DNA from: Pandoraea fibrosis
Lineage (GTDB): Bacteria > Pseudomonadota > Gammaproteobacteria > Burkholderiales > Burkholderiaceae
Assembly (NCBI RefSeq): GCF_000807775.2
Contig: NZ_CP047385.1
Coordinates: forward strand, 3,348,001-3,412,000
DNA length: 64,000 nt
Direction of reading: 5' to 3'
The first letter of the stretch is position 1. Each line of letters begins with the position of its first letter. Below the pieces are notes generated by a model. That model was not told the origin of the DNA, did not search any database, and saw only the letters and a list, made by a program, of their open reading frames with translations. A program made the translations under genes and the position numbers. Below, one piece after another: positions 41,843-49,461 of this stretch.

Positions 41843-43069
41843 TCAGGTCGGGGTGGACCCTGCTGTGTCCTGAAGCAGGGCGGGGTCCAGCGCGAGTTGC
41901 GCCGGGCCGCCCCAATAACGTCCGTGACGAATGACCGCGCGTGCGGCGGGCGCGGCGGCAACGGCAGCGGCAGCGTTCGGCACGTCGAACACGACAAAAC
42001 TGGCTTCGTTGCCGATGCGCAGTCCGTAATCCGCCTTGCCGATCACGGCGGCTGCGGCATCGGTCGCCATTTCCAGCGCGACGCGCAGATCGTCGTCGGT
42101 GTAGAAGCGCGAGCGATAGCCGATGAGCATCGCGCGTTGCAGCATGTCGCCGTTACCGTAGGGCCACCAACTGTCCTGAATGTTGTCGTTGCCCGTAAAG
42201 ACGCGCACCCCCGCTTCGCGCAAGCGCAGAATCGGGGGAAACGCCCGATCGCCAGGGGCATTGGTCATGATGGACACGCCGGCGTCGGCCAACGCGCGCG
42301 CGACGGTGTCGAGTTCTGCGGGGCCAATGTCGCCCAGACCGTAGGCGTGGCTCACCGAGACACGCCCCTGCAAACCGCCCGCCTGCGTCCGCGCGGCAAT
42401 ACGGTGCAACTGCGCCAGACCGATATCGCCCGGTTCGTGCAAGTGAATGTCGATTTTCGTGCCGTGCTTCTCGGCGAGGCCGAAGATCACACTCAGTTGT
42501 CCGTGCGGATCGCCGTCCAATGTCGTCGGGTCGATGCCGCCCACGACCTGCACGCCTTCGCGCACGGCCGCTTCGAGCACGTCGGCCGTGCCGGGACAGG
42601 TCATGACACCTGCCTGCGGGAAGGCGACCAGTTCGATGTCCAGCAGGTCGCGCCACTTCTCACGCATGGCCATGACCGCATGCAGATGCGTAAGACCGGT
42701 GCTGGCGTCGATATCGACATGGCATCGCATGGCGACGGTGCCGAACGATACGGTTTGTCGCATCAGCGCGTCGGCGCGTTGTGCCATCGGCGCGGCGGCG
42801 GCAAGTTCCTGCTTCTCGGCGGCCAGACGCTCACGCAATGTTGCGGCGGGACGATGCGCCCGCCAGCGGTCGCCAACGAAACTCTTGTCCAGATGGATGT
42901 GCCCGTCGACGAAGCCCGGCAGGACCAGCTTGCCCTGCAAGTCGATGACTTGTGCGCCGGTACTGTCGGGCGCTTGTGCGCCCACGTAGGTGAAACGACC
43001 GTCGCGCGTGGCGAGGGCGAGGGGGCTGCCGTCGGCGTCGACGGCGCCCACGAAAACGCGGTGAGTCAT
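41843..43069 (-). CDS. cytosine deaminase-like amidohydrolase (active-site residues retained)
   Basis: A 408-residue CodA-branch amidohydrolase starting at the ATG at 43069 (AGAGG upstream). Metal and catalytic residues expected from CodA appear present: GFVDGHIHLDKSFVG (HxH), DIHLHEPGDIG (His then Glu), VSHAYGLG (His) and FTGNDNIQDSWWPYG (Asp). It should therefore catalyse hydrolytic deamination or ring opening of a pyrimidine-like or related cyclic compound. This contrasts with the paralogue at 35958-37229, which has lost two of these positions. It is on the same strand as, and upstream of, the ureidoglycine aminohydrolase gene. Confidence 0.9.
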   Translation of the reverse strand: MTHRVFVGAVDADGSPLALATRDGRFTYVGAQAPDSTGAQVIDLQGKLVLPGFVDGHIHLDKSFVGDRWRAHRPAATLRERLAAEKQELAAAAPMAQRADALMRQTVSFGTVAMRCHVDIDASTGLTHLHAVMAMREKWRDLLDIELVAFPQAGVMTCPGTADVLEAAVREGVQVVGGIDPTTLDGDPHGQLSVIFGLAEKHGTKIDIHLHEPGDIGLAQLHRIAARTQAGGLQGRVSVSHAYGLGDIGPAELDTVARALADAGVSIMTNAPGDRAFPPILRLREAGVRVFTGNDNIQDSWWPYGNGDMLQRAMLIGYRSRFYTDDDLRVALEMATDAAAAVIGKADYGLRIGNEASFVVFDVPNAAAAVAAAPAARAVIRHGRYWGGPAQLALDPALLQDTAGSTPT

Positions 43070-43256
43070 GGAACGGCCTCTGTCCTGCCCGGGGCCTCGC
43101 TGGCGCTGCGTTCCATGGGGTGGCGCAGCCGCGCCGCGGGGTCTCGTAGGGGGTGAAACTGCGGGGAAAGACTTACAAGATAGCGAACCGATCACGCATC
43201 GACAAATTAAATATCAGAATGCATGGCATTCGGTTTCTAAATAGTTGACGGGGGAG

Positions 43257-43781
43257 TTACGACACCACCACCGGCAGCGACCACCGGAGGCGGGCCAGCA
43301 CGTTGGCGTCCCGGTCTGTGACGATGGCTTCGACGTTGACGTTGGCCGTGCCACTTGCCACGACATCGGCTTGCCAGAACGCGTCGGGGGCTTCGCGCGC
43401 GACGGGTTCTTGCGGCGCGTCCGACTGCGGCGCATAGCGTTGGGCATGCTCGTGAACATGCAGTTGCAATCCTGCCAATGTCGATTCGTCGTCCAAGGCG
43501 AGCTGGAGCAGCACAGCGTGTTCGCCGCGCATGGCGAGCGGCGTCCAGCGCACGCGCAGGCAGTCGCCGGGGCGGACGTCGATCGGCCAAGGTGCGGCGC
43601 TCACACCTTCGAGCGCCTGCTTGTCGGGCGCGAGTCCGTAGTAGCCGTTGCTCTCGATATCCACAGGGGCGTGCGCCGCATCGGGGTGCCGGTCGAGCAG
43701 CGTCACCGTATCGATGACCAGCAGAACATCGGTGATGGCGTGGGCGTCGTGACTGGCGCCATGAGTTCGTGCATCGGACAT
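43257..43781 (-). CDS. PixA/AidA family inclusion-body protein (copy 1)
   Basis: A 174-residue protein from the ATG at 43781 (AAGGAA upstream). It begins with a short tail, then ITDVLLVIDTVTLLDRHPDA, the family N-terminal signature, then GYYGLAPDK and RPGDCLRVRWTPLAMRGEHA. Homologues make cytoplasmic inclusions (PixA) or are quorum-sensing-linked (AidA) in Burkholderia and relatives. No catalytic motif is known. It follows the longer paralogue (43875-44378) by 93 bases on the same strand, so the two are probably co-transcribed. The two copies have clearly diverged. Confidence 0.85.
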   Translation of the reverse strand: MSDARTHGASHDAHAITDVLLVIDTVTLLDRHPDAAHAPVDIESNGYYGLAPDKQALEGVSAAPWPIDVRPGDCLRVRWTPLAMRGEHAVLLQLALDDESTLAGLQLHVHEHAQRYAPQSDAPQEPVAREAPDAFWQADVVASGTANVNVEAIVTDRDANVLARLRWSLPVVVS

Positions 43782-43874
43782 GGGGTTCCTTGCCGTAGAG
43801 CGCCGTTGCATTGCCGCGATCCGGCAGCCCGCCATGCCACATTGCGCAGGTGAGGGATCGCGGTCCGGCGTGGG

Positions 43875-44378
43875 TCAGTGATTGCGGATGGTGATGAACG
43901 GGTCCCACTGGTAGCAGCCGCACACATTGCCGCTACGGTCGAGAATCATGAACTGGAAGTGGTACGTCACACGCCCGGTCTTGAGCGTTTCGCAGGACCA
44001 GAAGTAGTTCGAGCATTTTTGCTTCTTCGGCTTGGTCGGGTCCGGCGGGTTAGGCACCGGCAACGTGACCTCGGCTTCGCGCGGCGAGGGCGGAGAAATC
44101 AGCTCGTTGCCCTGGTTGCCGACAAATTTGTAGAAGATGCACGATTGCTCGAAGCCCAGTGAGAGCGAGCATTCGCGCCACCGGATGACGTCGCCGACCG
44201 TGGCGGCAACGTCCAGCTCCCCACCGGCCTGTCCGCTCACGACATTGTTCTGCGTCACGATCATGAAGACATGCTTGAAGTCGATGACCGGTGGATTCGC
44301 CATGCTGGAGTTCTTGCCGTACCGGTCGACGATCGTCTTGGTGTCGATGCTGACCAGCACATCGGTAATTTCGGACAT
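43875..44378 (-). CDS. PixA/AidA family inclusion-body protein (copy 2)
   Basis: A 167-residue protein from the ATG at 44378 (GGAG upstream), starting MSEITDVLVSIDTKTIVDRY. Conserved family blocks follow: VIDFKHVFMIVTQNNVVSGQ, GDVIRWRECSLSLGFEQSC, and a C-terminal YHFQFMILDRSGNVCGCYQW. It keeps the Cys-rich features (KQKCSNYFWSCETL) that copy 1 lacks. It is the first gene of a two-gene unit with copy 1. The family is linked to inclusion bodies and cell-density control in some bacteria; the role here is unknown. Confidence 0.88.
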   Translation of the reverse strand: MSEITDVLVSIDTKTIVDRYGKNSSMANPPVIDFKHVFMIVTQNNVVSGQAGGELDVAATVGDVIRWRECSLSLGFEQSCIFYKFVGNQGNELISPPSPREAEVTLPVPNPPDPTKPKKQKCSNYFWSCETLKTGRVTYHFQFMILDRSGNVCGCYQWDPFITIRNH

Positions 44379-44741
44379 GTGTTTCTCCACGAAAGACTGC
44401 GTTGATGGCCGCCGACTTAGTGCGACGACGGCCTTGAAGGCAGCGGCGCGATGGCCGCGTGCGAAACGCCGGAGCGCGTTCCACCGATGGAGCGTAGGAA
44501 GGGGATGGGCGACGTTCAACCACTCGAGGATTGCGCGAGATGAGTGACACCTGAGCGCTAAGCCCCGCCACAGCGAGGCCTGTCAGCGCGCTTGCCTGTT
44601 CACCAATCGAGAAATTGGAGCGCAATCACCAAAACAGCCCATGCGCGCTTGGCGGGCATGGGCTGTGTCACCGTTGTCGGGGTGTGGGCCGGGGGCGCGC
44701 AGTGACGCGGCCCGTTACCGTTGAGAGAGGTTGAGAGAGGG
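44379..44741. other. 363-base intergenic region
   Basis: It carries the promoter side of the PixA/AidA pair and the end of the GntR gene. The only clear structure is the minus-strand terminator at 44630-44666. No protein frame is convincing here. Confidence 0.5.
44630..44666 (-). terminator. rho-independent terminator of the GntR gene
   Basis: ACAGCCCATG (44634-44643) and CATGGGCTGT (44657-44666) form a perfect 10-bp stem. On the minus strand it is followed by TTTT (44631-44634 region) downstream of the GntR gene's stop at 44742. Confidence 0.7.
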
Positions 44742-45395
44742 TCAGCCGAGTTTGCGGCTGTGCTGCAGGCGTTCGAGCACATGAATGCTCAGCCGCGCGG
44801 TGTGACTGCGCATGGCGTTGTAGGCGGCTTCGGCGTCGGCCGCCAGTACCGCTTCGACGACGCGGTCGTGTTCGTCAAACGACACGGAAAAGCGTTCTTC
44901 GACATCCGACTGCGCCGCCCGGAAAGGGGCCAGACGGTCGCGATGACTGTCGATGAGCGCCATCAGGGTCTTGTTCTGTGTTCCCGCGCTCAGCAACTGG
45001 TGGAATTCACGGTTCAGCGCAAGATAACCGGCCTCGTCGCCGGCATCCATGCACTGTTTGCTCTGGATGTGGATCATCTCGAGCTGCTTCTTTTGCATCG
45101 CGCTCATGCGCTGGGCGCTCAGACGGCAGCAGAGGGCGTCGAGTTCGCACATGGCTTCGAGCATGTCGGAGAGATCGTCCACGCTGATGCTAGCCACGAC
45201 ACCGCCCTTGTGCGGCGTGAGTTCAATGAGCCCGCGGGCGTTCAGCTCGCGTAGCGCCTCGCGGATGGGCGTGCGCGAGGCCTTGAAGCGCTCGGCCAGT
45301 GCGACTTCTTCCAGCTTCTGTCCCGGCGGCAGGCGTCCGTCGATGATCTCGCCCGTCAACACCCTGCAGATTCGTGCGGCAATGGTTTCGGCCAT
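44742..45395 (-). CDS. GntR/FCD-family transcriptional regulator
   Basis: A 217-residue FadR-subfamily regulator. The winged helix is at residues about 5-70 (IICRVLTGEIIDGRLPPGQK-like RICRVLTGEIIDGRLPPG, then FKASRTPIREALRELNARGL). The FCD effector domain covers about 80-215 (MLEAMCELDALCCRLSAQRM; REFHQLLSAGTQNKTLMALI) and contains the His/Asp metal-binding pattern. FCD regulators usually sense organic acids. It is the lead regulator of the catabolic island; TGTATACA-type boxes near its own start and in three further promoters are its probable sites. Confidence 0.93.
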   Translation of the reverse strand: MAETIAARICRVLTGEIIDGRLPPGQKLEEVALAERFKASRTPIREALRELNARGLIELTPHKGGVVASISVDDLSDMLEAMCELDALCCRLSAQRMSAMQKKQLEMIHIQSKQCMDAGDEAGYLALNREFHQLLSAGTQNKTLMALIDSHRDRLAPFRAAQSDVEERFSVSFDEHDRVVEAVLAADAEAAYNAMRSHTARLSIHVLERLQHSRKLG

Positions 45396-45437
45396 GCTGT
45401 TCTATCTCGCTCCGTGGATGCGTTTTTCTGATTGGAT

Positions 45438-45445
45438 TGTATACA
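45438..45445. promoter_or_regulatory. TGTATACA box 1 (GntR gene promoter)
   Basis: Perfect palindrome TGTATACA inside ATTGTATACAT, 43 bases upstream of the GntR start. It is the typical size and symmetry of a GntR/FCD half-site pair. Autoregulation is inferred. Confidence 0.7.
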
Positions 45446-45538
45446 TGGGGATTATACGGGTATTTTTTCGGAGACTTAAGGCTGGACGGTGTCTTTGACG
45501 CAAGTCGGGCGAGCGAACCGGCATTCAATGTCCTTCAG

Positions 45539-45566
45539 TGCATTCAAAAATACGTTTTTGAATGCA
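45539..45566. promoter_or_regulatory. 28-base palindrome with 12-base arms
   Basis: TGCATTCAAAAA (45539-45550) and TTTTTGAATGCA (45555-45566) are perfect inverted repeats around TACG. They lie between the divergent GntR and VOC genes, just upstream of box 2. Either an operator for a second regulator or a symmetric promoter structure. Confidence 0.6.
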
Positions 45567-45578
45567 ATTCGCTGAGAT

Positions 45579-45587
45579 AGTATACAT
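45579..45587. promoter_or_regulatory. GTATAC box 2 (VOC gene promoter)
   Basis: AGTATACAT, a near copy of the GntR box, 60 bases upstream of the VOC gene at 45648. Confidence 0.55.
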
Positions 45588-45647
45588 AAAGACTCTGCCG
45601 GATGTTCCGGCACGAGCCGACATCTCAATCCGAAGGAGACATTCATC

Positions 45648-46115
45648 ATGGCCAAACTGCGTCACATTGCGCTTTCCGTCCCCGACCCCTGGAAAGCAGC
45701 CGAGTTCTACATGCAGGCGTTCGACTTCAAGAAAGTGGGGGAGACGGACTCGTCGCTCGCCCGGGGCGTCTATCTGTCCGACGGCGTCATCAATCTGGCG
45801 TTGCTCAACTACAAGAACGACGAAGCGGCGGGCGATCGTGGCCGCGAGTACGTGGGGCTGCACCACATCGGCATCTGGGTCGAAGACGTGCAAGCCACGC
45901 GCGAGAAGATCGAAGCCGCCGGCGGGCGCTATTACATGGGCGAAGTCCCGGTGAAGAGCAACATCTTCTACGAGGTGAAGTTCTTCGATCCGAACGGCGT
46001 GATCTTCGACGTGACCGCGCACGGCTGGGGCGGCGCATCGAAGGACGGCTCCGGCACGGACAACGCACCGAAGCTGCGTCACGAGGGATTGCAGGCCGAT
46101 CGCACCGGACTTTGA
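45648..46115 (+). CDS. VOC/glyoxalase-superfamily protein
   Basis: A 155-residue single VOC protein with AAGGAG before its ATG. It begins MAKLRHIALSVPDPWKAAEF; the first metal-type His is in LRHIALSV and the second in GLHHIGIWVEDV. The third ligand position in NGVIFDVTAHGW reads Asp where Glu is usual. It could be a lyase, isomerase or dioxygenase, or a carrier protein. It is the first plus-strand gene after the divergent GntR gene, with a GntR-type box in its promoter, so it is probably part of the same catabolic regulon. Confidence 0.85.
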   Translation: MAKLRHIALSVPDPWKAAEFYMQAFDFKKVGETDSSLARGVYLSDGVINLALLNYKNDEAAGDRGREYVGLHHIGIWVEDVQATREKIEAAGGRYYMGEVPVKSNIFYEVKFFDPNGVIFDVTAHGWGGASKDGSGTDNAPKLRHEGLQADRTGL

Positions 46116-46290
46116 TCCTGCGACGCGGCTATCGCACTGATCGTCCGCCAGACTCTTTTTCCCCGCCGGGCATGCCAGCCGGCGGCGGCCAACGCGTATC
46201 AGGGGTTACCCGCTATAAAAAAATCGCCCGCTTGTATAAGCAAATAGCGGTAGAAATTCAATTTCTTTGTTATGTATAATCATTCGAAAG

Positions 46291-46301
46291 ATTGTATACA
46301 T
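46291..46301. promoter_or_regulatory. TGTATACA box 3 (porin promoter)
   Basis: ATTGTATACAT, identical to box 1 over 11 bases, 70 bases upstream of the porin start. A related TATGTATAAT lies 20 bases before it. Confidence 0.65.
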
Positions 46302-46370
46302 ATAACGGGCGGGCGGCAGACATCCGGACAGGGGCGCCGCAAACAAAAACGAGAAATTTCAGGAGACAGC

Positions 46371-47420
46371 ATGAAGAAGCGAGTGTTGTGTGCATTGCTA
46401 CTGGGCGCAATGCAGGGCGGTGCGTACGCGCAATCTTCCGGGGGCGTGACGCTCTCGGGGTTCGTGGACCTGAACATGGAGCAGTTGTGGGGATCGGGGG
46501 CGAACGGCGGCAAAGTCACGAGAATGTCGAGCGGCGGCCTGAACAACTCTCGCTTCAATCTGAGCGGCTTCGAGGAACTGGGCGGCGGCAACCGCGCTTT
46601 CTTCACCTACGAGCCGATGTTCTCGGCCAACAACGGCACGCAGTCGACACAAGCGCGTCAGTCGTTCGTGGGGTTGAAAGGACCGTGGGGCGAGTTGTCG
46701 CTGGGTCGTCAGTTCACGCCGTCGTACTGGATCGCGGGCTACGCCGATCCGAGTTGGGCGGCCGACTTCAGTATGGTCAACAACATGGAGTTCTTCTACG
46801 CGTCGTATCGCGTCGACAACTCGATCCAATACAACACGCCTCGCTGGAACGGGCTGATGGGCCGCTTCATGGCGACGACCGGCGTGGGCGATGGCACGCG
46901 CTCGGGGCGCTTCTACTCGGCGGCCCTTGACTACCGCAACGGCGGCCTCTTTCTGGGCGCAGTGAGCGAGTTGCAATATACGCGCGACATTTACTCGTCG
47001 AGTCAGATCCGCTCGTCGCGCGACAATTATTTCGCCGCGACGTACAAGTTCGGCAGCATCGAGCCGACCTTGCTCTATCACACCTACAACGGCTACTACG
47101 CCTATCCGCCGTATGTCGCATTCAACGTGCGCGGCTGGGATGTTCAGGTGGGCGTGCGCTACGCGCTGACCGACCGTCACCGCTTCTATGCGAGCTTCGT
47201 CCACCGTCAGGACGACGACAACAAGGCGTTGTCGAACGCCAACGGCTTCGTCGTCGGCTACATGTACGGCCTGTCCAAGCGCACCACGTTGTACGCCACC
47301 TATGCCCGTGTCCAGCACAGCAACGACACGACGGTGCATTACCCGGTGACCTTCCAGGTGACGCCGACGGGCACGCAGAACCCGTCGGGGGTGCAGTTGG
47401 GTATTCGCCACGCGTTCTGA
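46371..47420 (+). CDS. outer-membrane porin (Gram-negative, Burkholderia-type)
   Basis: A 349-residue porin from the ATG at 46371 (AGGAG upstream). The signal peptide is MKKRVLCALLLGAMQGGAYA, cleaved before QSSGG. Mature strands include GVTLSGFVDLNMEQLWG, GFEELGGGNRAFFTYEPMF, GLKGPWGELSLGRQFTPSYW and the C-terminal GVQLGIRHAF with its terminal Phe. It forms a trimeric beta barrel for diffusion of small solutes. The GntR box upstream suggests it is induced with the catabolic genes, probably to admit the pathway's substrate. Confidence 0.94.
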   Translation: MKKRVLCALLLGAMQGGAYAQSSGGVTLSGFVDLNMEQLWGSGANGGKVTRMSSGGLNNSRFNLSGFEELGGGNRAFFTYEPMFSANNGTQSTQARQSFVGLKGPWGELSLGRQFTPSYWIAGYADPSWAADFSMVNNMEFFYASYRVDNSIQYNTPRWNGLMGRFMATTGVGDGTRSGRFYSAALDYRNGGLFLGAVSELQYTRDIYSSSQIRSSRDNYFAATYKFGSIEPTLLYHTYNGYYAYPPYVAFNVRGWDVQVGVRYALTDRHRFYASFVHRQDDDNKALSNANGFVVGYMYGLSKRTTLYATYARVQHSNDTTVHYPVTFQVTPTGTQNPSGVQLGIRHAF

Positions 47421-47513
47421 TCGACGGTATCTGAATTCATGCATCACGCCGCCAGCGATATCCACGGCAAGGTAGTCGCTGGCGAGAAGACTTTTGAGAC
47501 GAAGGAGGAAGAC

Positions 47514-49316
47514 ATGTTTCGCAAGCAGACACTCGGCGTTTCGTTGACCGCCACGGCAGTACTCGCGGCGCTCACGATGACGCTCGCGGCTCACGCGTCG
47601 GCGCCGGACAGCGCGCCGGTCGCCCCCGCAGCGGCACCGACCGACGTACAGCCCACGGGCACGCCCGGCACGCCGAACGTCAAGGACCCCTATCTGGCGG
47701 GCTGGCTGCGCCTCACGCCGGACCGCGAGCCTAAGCCGCTCAAGCCTGGCGTCGATTACGGCATGGATCCTGCGACCGGCAAGTTCATCTGGCCGAAGGC
47801 TACGCCGGAAGTGCATACGGGGCAGCGCTTCCCCGGTGAGCTCACGTCGTGGGACAAGAAGAGCTATACGAAGAACGTGAAGGTGCTGGCGTTCTACCCC
47901 GGTGTCGATTCGCCGTTTCACGCCTGGAACAACATCGCCGACTTCAACGGCAAGCGATACCTGTACATCCATGATCGCGACTACCTGCGCATCATGGACG
48001 TGACCGATCCGGCCAACGGCAAGGTCGTGTATTCGAAGGGCGGCGTGTGGGGCCCGAAGGGTTCGAGCGAAAAGTTCGACGCCAACAACGTTCAGGATTA
48101 TCTGGGCGGCGCCACCATCGTGTGGAGCAAGAAGCTCGGCAAGCCGATTCTGGTGGCGTCGTTCGAGATCGGCCGCTATGGCCTGATGACGGACAAGTCG
48201 AAGCAACCCGACAAGGTCGCCGCGCAGCGCAACTACAACTCGCTCAAGGGTTTTAAGGTCTTCGAGATGGACGGCCCGCTGCCTTCCGACTGGAAACTGA
48301 TCGCCACGCGCACGACCGACTACAAGCATCCGGACGCGCCGGTGGGGCAGCAGCAAGGCTCGGGCTCGCTCGATTCGCCAGAGTTCTACGGCGGCAAGTA
48401 CATGATTCTCTCGGCGGCGCCGGATGACAGTTACGCGCTCTCGGAATATCCGAACTATCTCTACTCGCCGGGCTATCAGGTGTGGGATATGTCGGATCCG
48501 GCCAATCCGAAATTCCTGTCTCAGATCGCAGTGCCGGGCCAGATTCTCGGTAACGCAGAGCATGAGCAGGCCTATTTGCAGAATCCGCGTGCGGGCAATC
48601 GCACGTCGTGGATGGGCTCGCGCATGCCGATCTTCCTGCCCAAGCCGCTGGAGCAGGGTGGCAAAGTGGGCTTCGGCGCGATGGGCGGTCTCGGGCTGTG
48701 GTCGTTCGACCTGTCCGACCCGGTGCACCCGAAGGTGTTGGGGAACGTGAACACCGCACCGAGCTTTGCGGGCACCGAGTACGACAACGCCGACGTGAGC
48801 CAGTACGAGCGCACGGGGTACGTGCTCACCAGTGGCTATCCGATGAACCGCGATTGCTACGAGCCGTACAAGGACATCTTCGTCGTCGATGCGCGCAACC
48901 CCGCAAAAATGAAGGTCGCGGCGAAATTCCCCGAGCCGGAAATTCCGGAAGGGGCGCCGTTCACGAGCTTCTGCCAGCGTGGCGGCAACTACGGTCCGAA
49001 GCGTTCGAATTCGATAGGCCAACCGGGCACCTGGCGTCAGGGGATCGTGCCGTACTCGTTCTACAACGCCGGCGTGCAGATCTTCGACGTGAAGGACCCC
49101 GCCAAGCCGCGCATTGCCGGCTACTTCGTGCCGGGTCTGGCGGATGAGACCGAGTTGCCGGTCTACACGCTGGGCAAGGGCGTGTTCGCGATGTACACCG
49201 AGTACGACCGCAACATCATGTGGGCCTTCACCGAGAACGGTGCCTACGCATTGTCGAGCCCGTTGCTCGGCGAGCCGGTGATGGGCGCCCCGGCGAAACC
49301 CTGGCCGGCACGCTAA
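47514..49316 (+). CDS. secreted LVIVD-repeat protein
   Basis: A 600-residue protein from the ATG at 47514 (AAGGAGG upstream). The signal peptide (LGVSLTATAVLAALTMTLAAHASA) is followed by a Pro/Ala-rich linker. LVIVD-type beta-propeller repeats are visible at GYQVWDMSDPANPKFL, GLWSFDLSDPVHPKVLG and GVQIFDVKDPAKPRIAG, each with the (x)IxDVxDPxxP pattern. Other parts (FPGVDSPFHAWNNIADFNGK, YLYIHDRDYLRIMDVTDP) fit the same fold. The function of such proteins is unknown; binding of a substrate or partner in the periplasm is likely. It lies directly after the porin gene and probably shares its promoter. Confidence 0.85.
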   Translation: MFRKQTLGVSLTATAVLAALTMTLAAHASAPDSAPVAPAAAPTDVQPTGTPGTPNVKDPYLAGWLRLTPDREPKPLKPGVDYGMDPATGKFIWPKATPEVHTGQRFPGELTSWDKKSYTKNVKVLAFYPGVDSPFHAWNNIADFNGKRYLYIHDRDYLRIMDVTDPANGKVVYSKGGVWGPKGSSEKFDANNVQDYLGGATIVWSKKLGKPILVASFEIGRYGLMTDKSKQPDKVAAQRNYNSLKGFKVFEMDGPLPSDWKLIATRTTDYKHPDAPVGQQQGSGSLDSPEFYGGKYMILSAAPDDSYALSEYPNYLYSPGYQVWDMSDPANPKFLSQIAVPGQILGNAEHEQAYLQNPRAGNRTSWMGSRMPIFLPKPLEQGGKVGFGAMGGLGLWSFDLSDPVHPKVLGNVNTAPSFAGTEYDNADVSQYERTGYVLTSGYPMNRDCYEPYKDIFVVDARNPAKMKVAAKFPEPEIPEGAPFTSFCQRGGNYGPKRSNSIGQPGTWRQGIVPYSFYNAGVQIFDVKDPAKPRIAGYFVPGLADETELPVYTLGKGVFAMYTEYDRNIMWAFTENGAYALSSPLLGEPVMGAPAKPWPAR

Positions 49317-49336
49317 GCCTCGCAACATGGCGAAGG

Positions 49337-49360
49337 GACGGCACGACGCGTCGTGCCGTC
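49337..49360. repeat. 24-base perfect palindrome
   Basis: GACGGCACGACG followed by its exact complement CGTCGTGCCGTC, with no spacer, 20 bases after the LVIVD gene. It precedes the strong terminator at 49403-49451. It could be a cruciform, a processing site or a chance GC-rich repeat. Confidence 0.5.
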
Positions 49361-49402
49361 ACCGCAGACGACTTCACAGGGCCTCCAAAGCGTGAAGTGT
49401 TC

Positions 49403-49451
49403 GAAGCGGGCAACCTCCGATGGTCTCCCGGTTGCCCGCTTCATTTTTTTA
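49403..49451 (+). terminator. rho-independent terminator after the LVIVD gene
   Basis: GAAGCGGGCAACC (49403-49415) and GGTTGCCCGCTTC (49430-49442) form a perfect 13-bp stem, followed by ATTTTTTTA. It faces the plus strand and ends the porin-LVIVD transcript. Confidence 0.9.
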
Positions 49452-49461
49452 TTCGAACGCT

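Noticed and set aside
46398..49328. A 976-residue minus-strand open frame opposite the porin and LVIVD genes
   Set aside because: The plus-strand products have clear signal peptides, ribosome sites and family motifs. The minus-strand product is Arg/His-rich and lacks any motif, so it is a high-GC antisense artefact.
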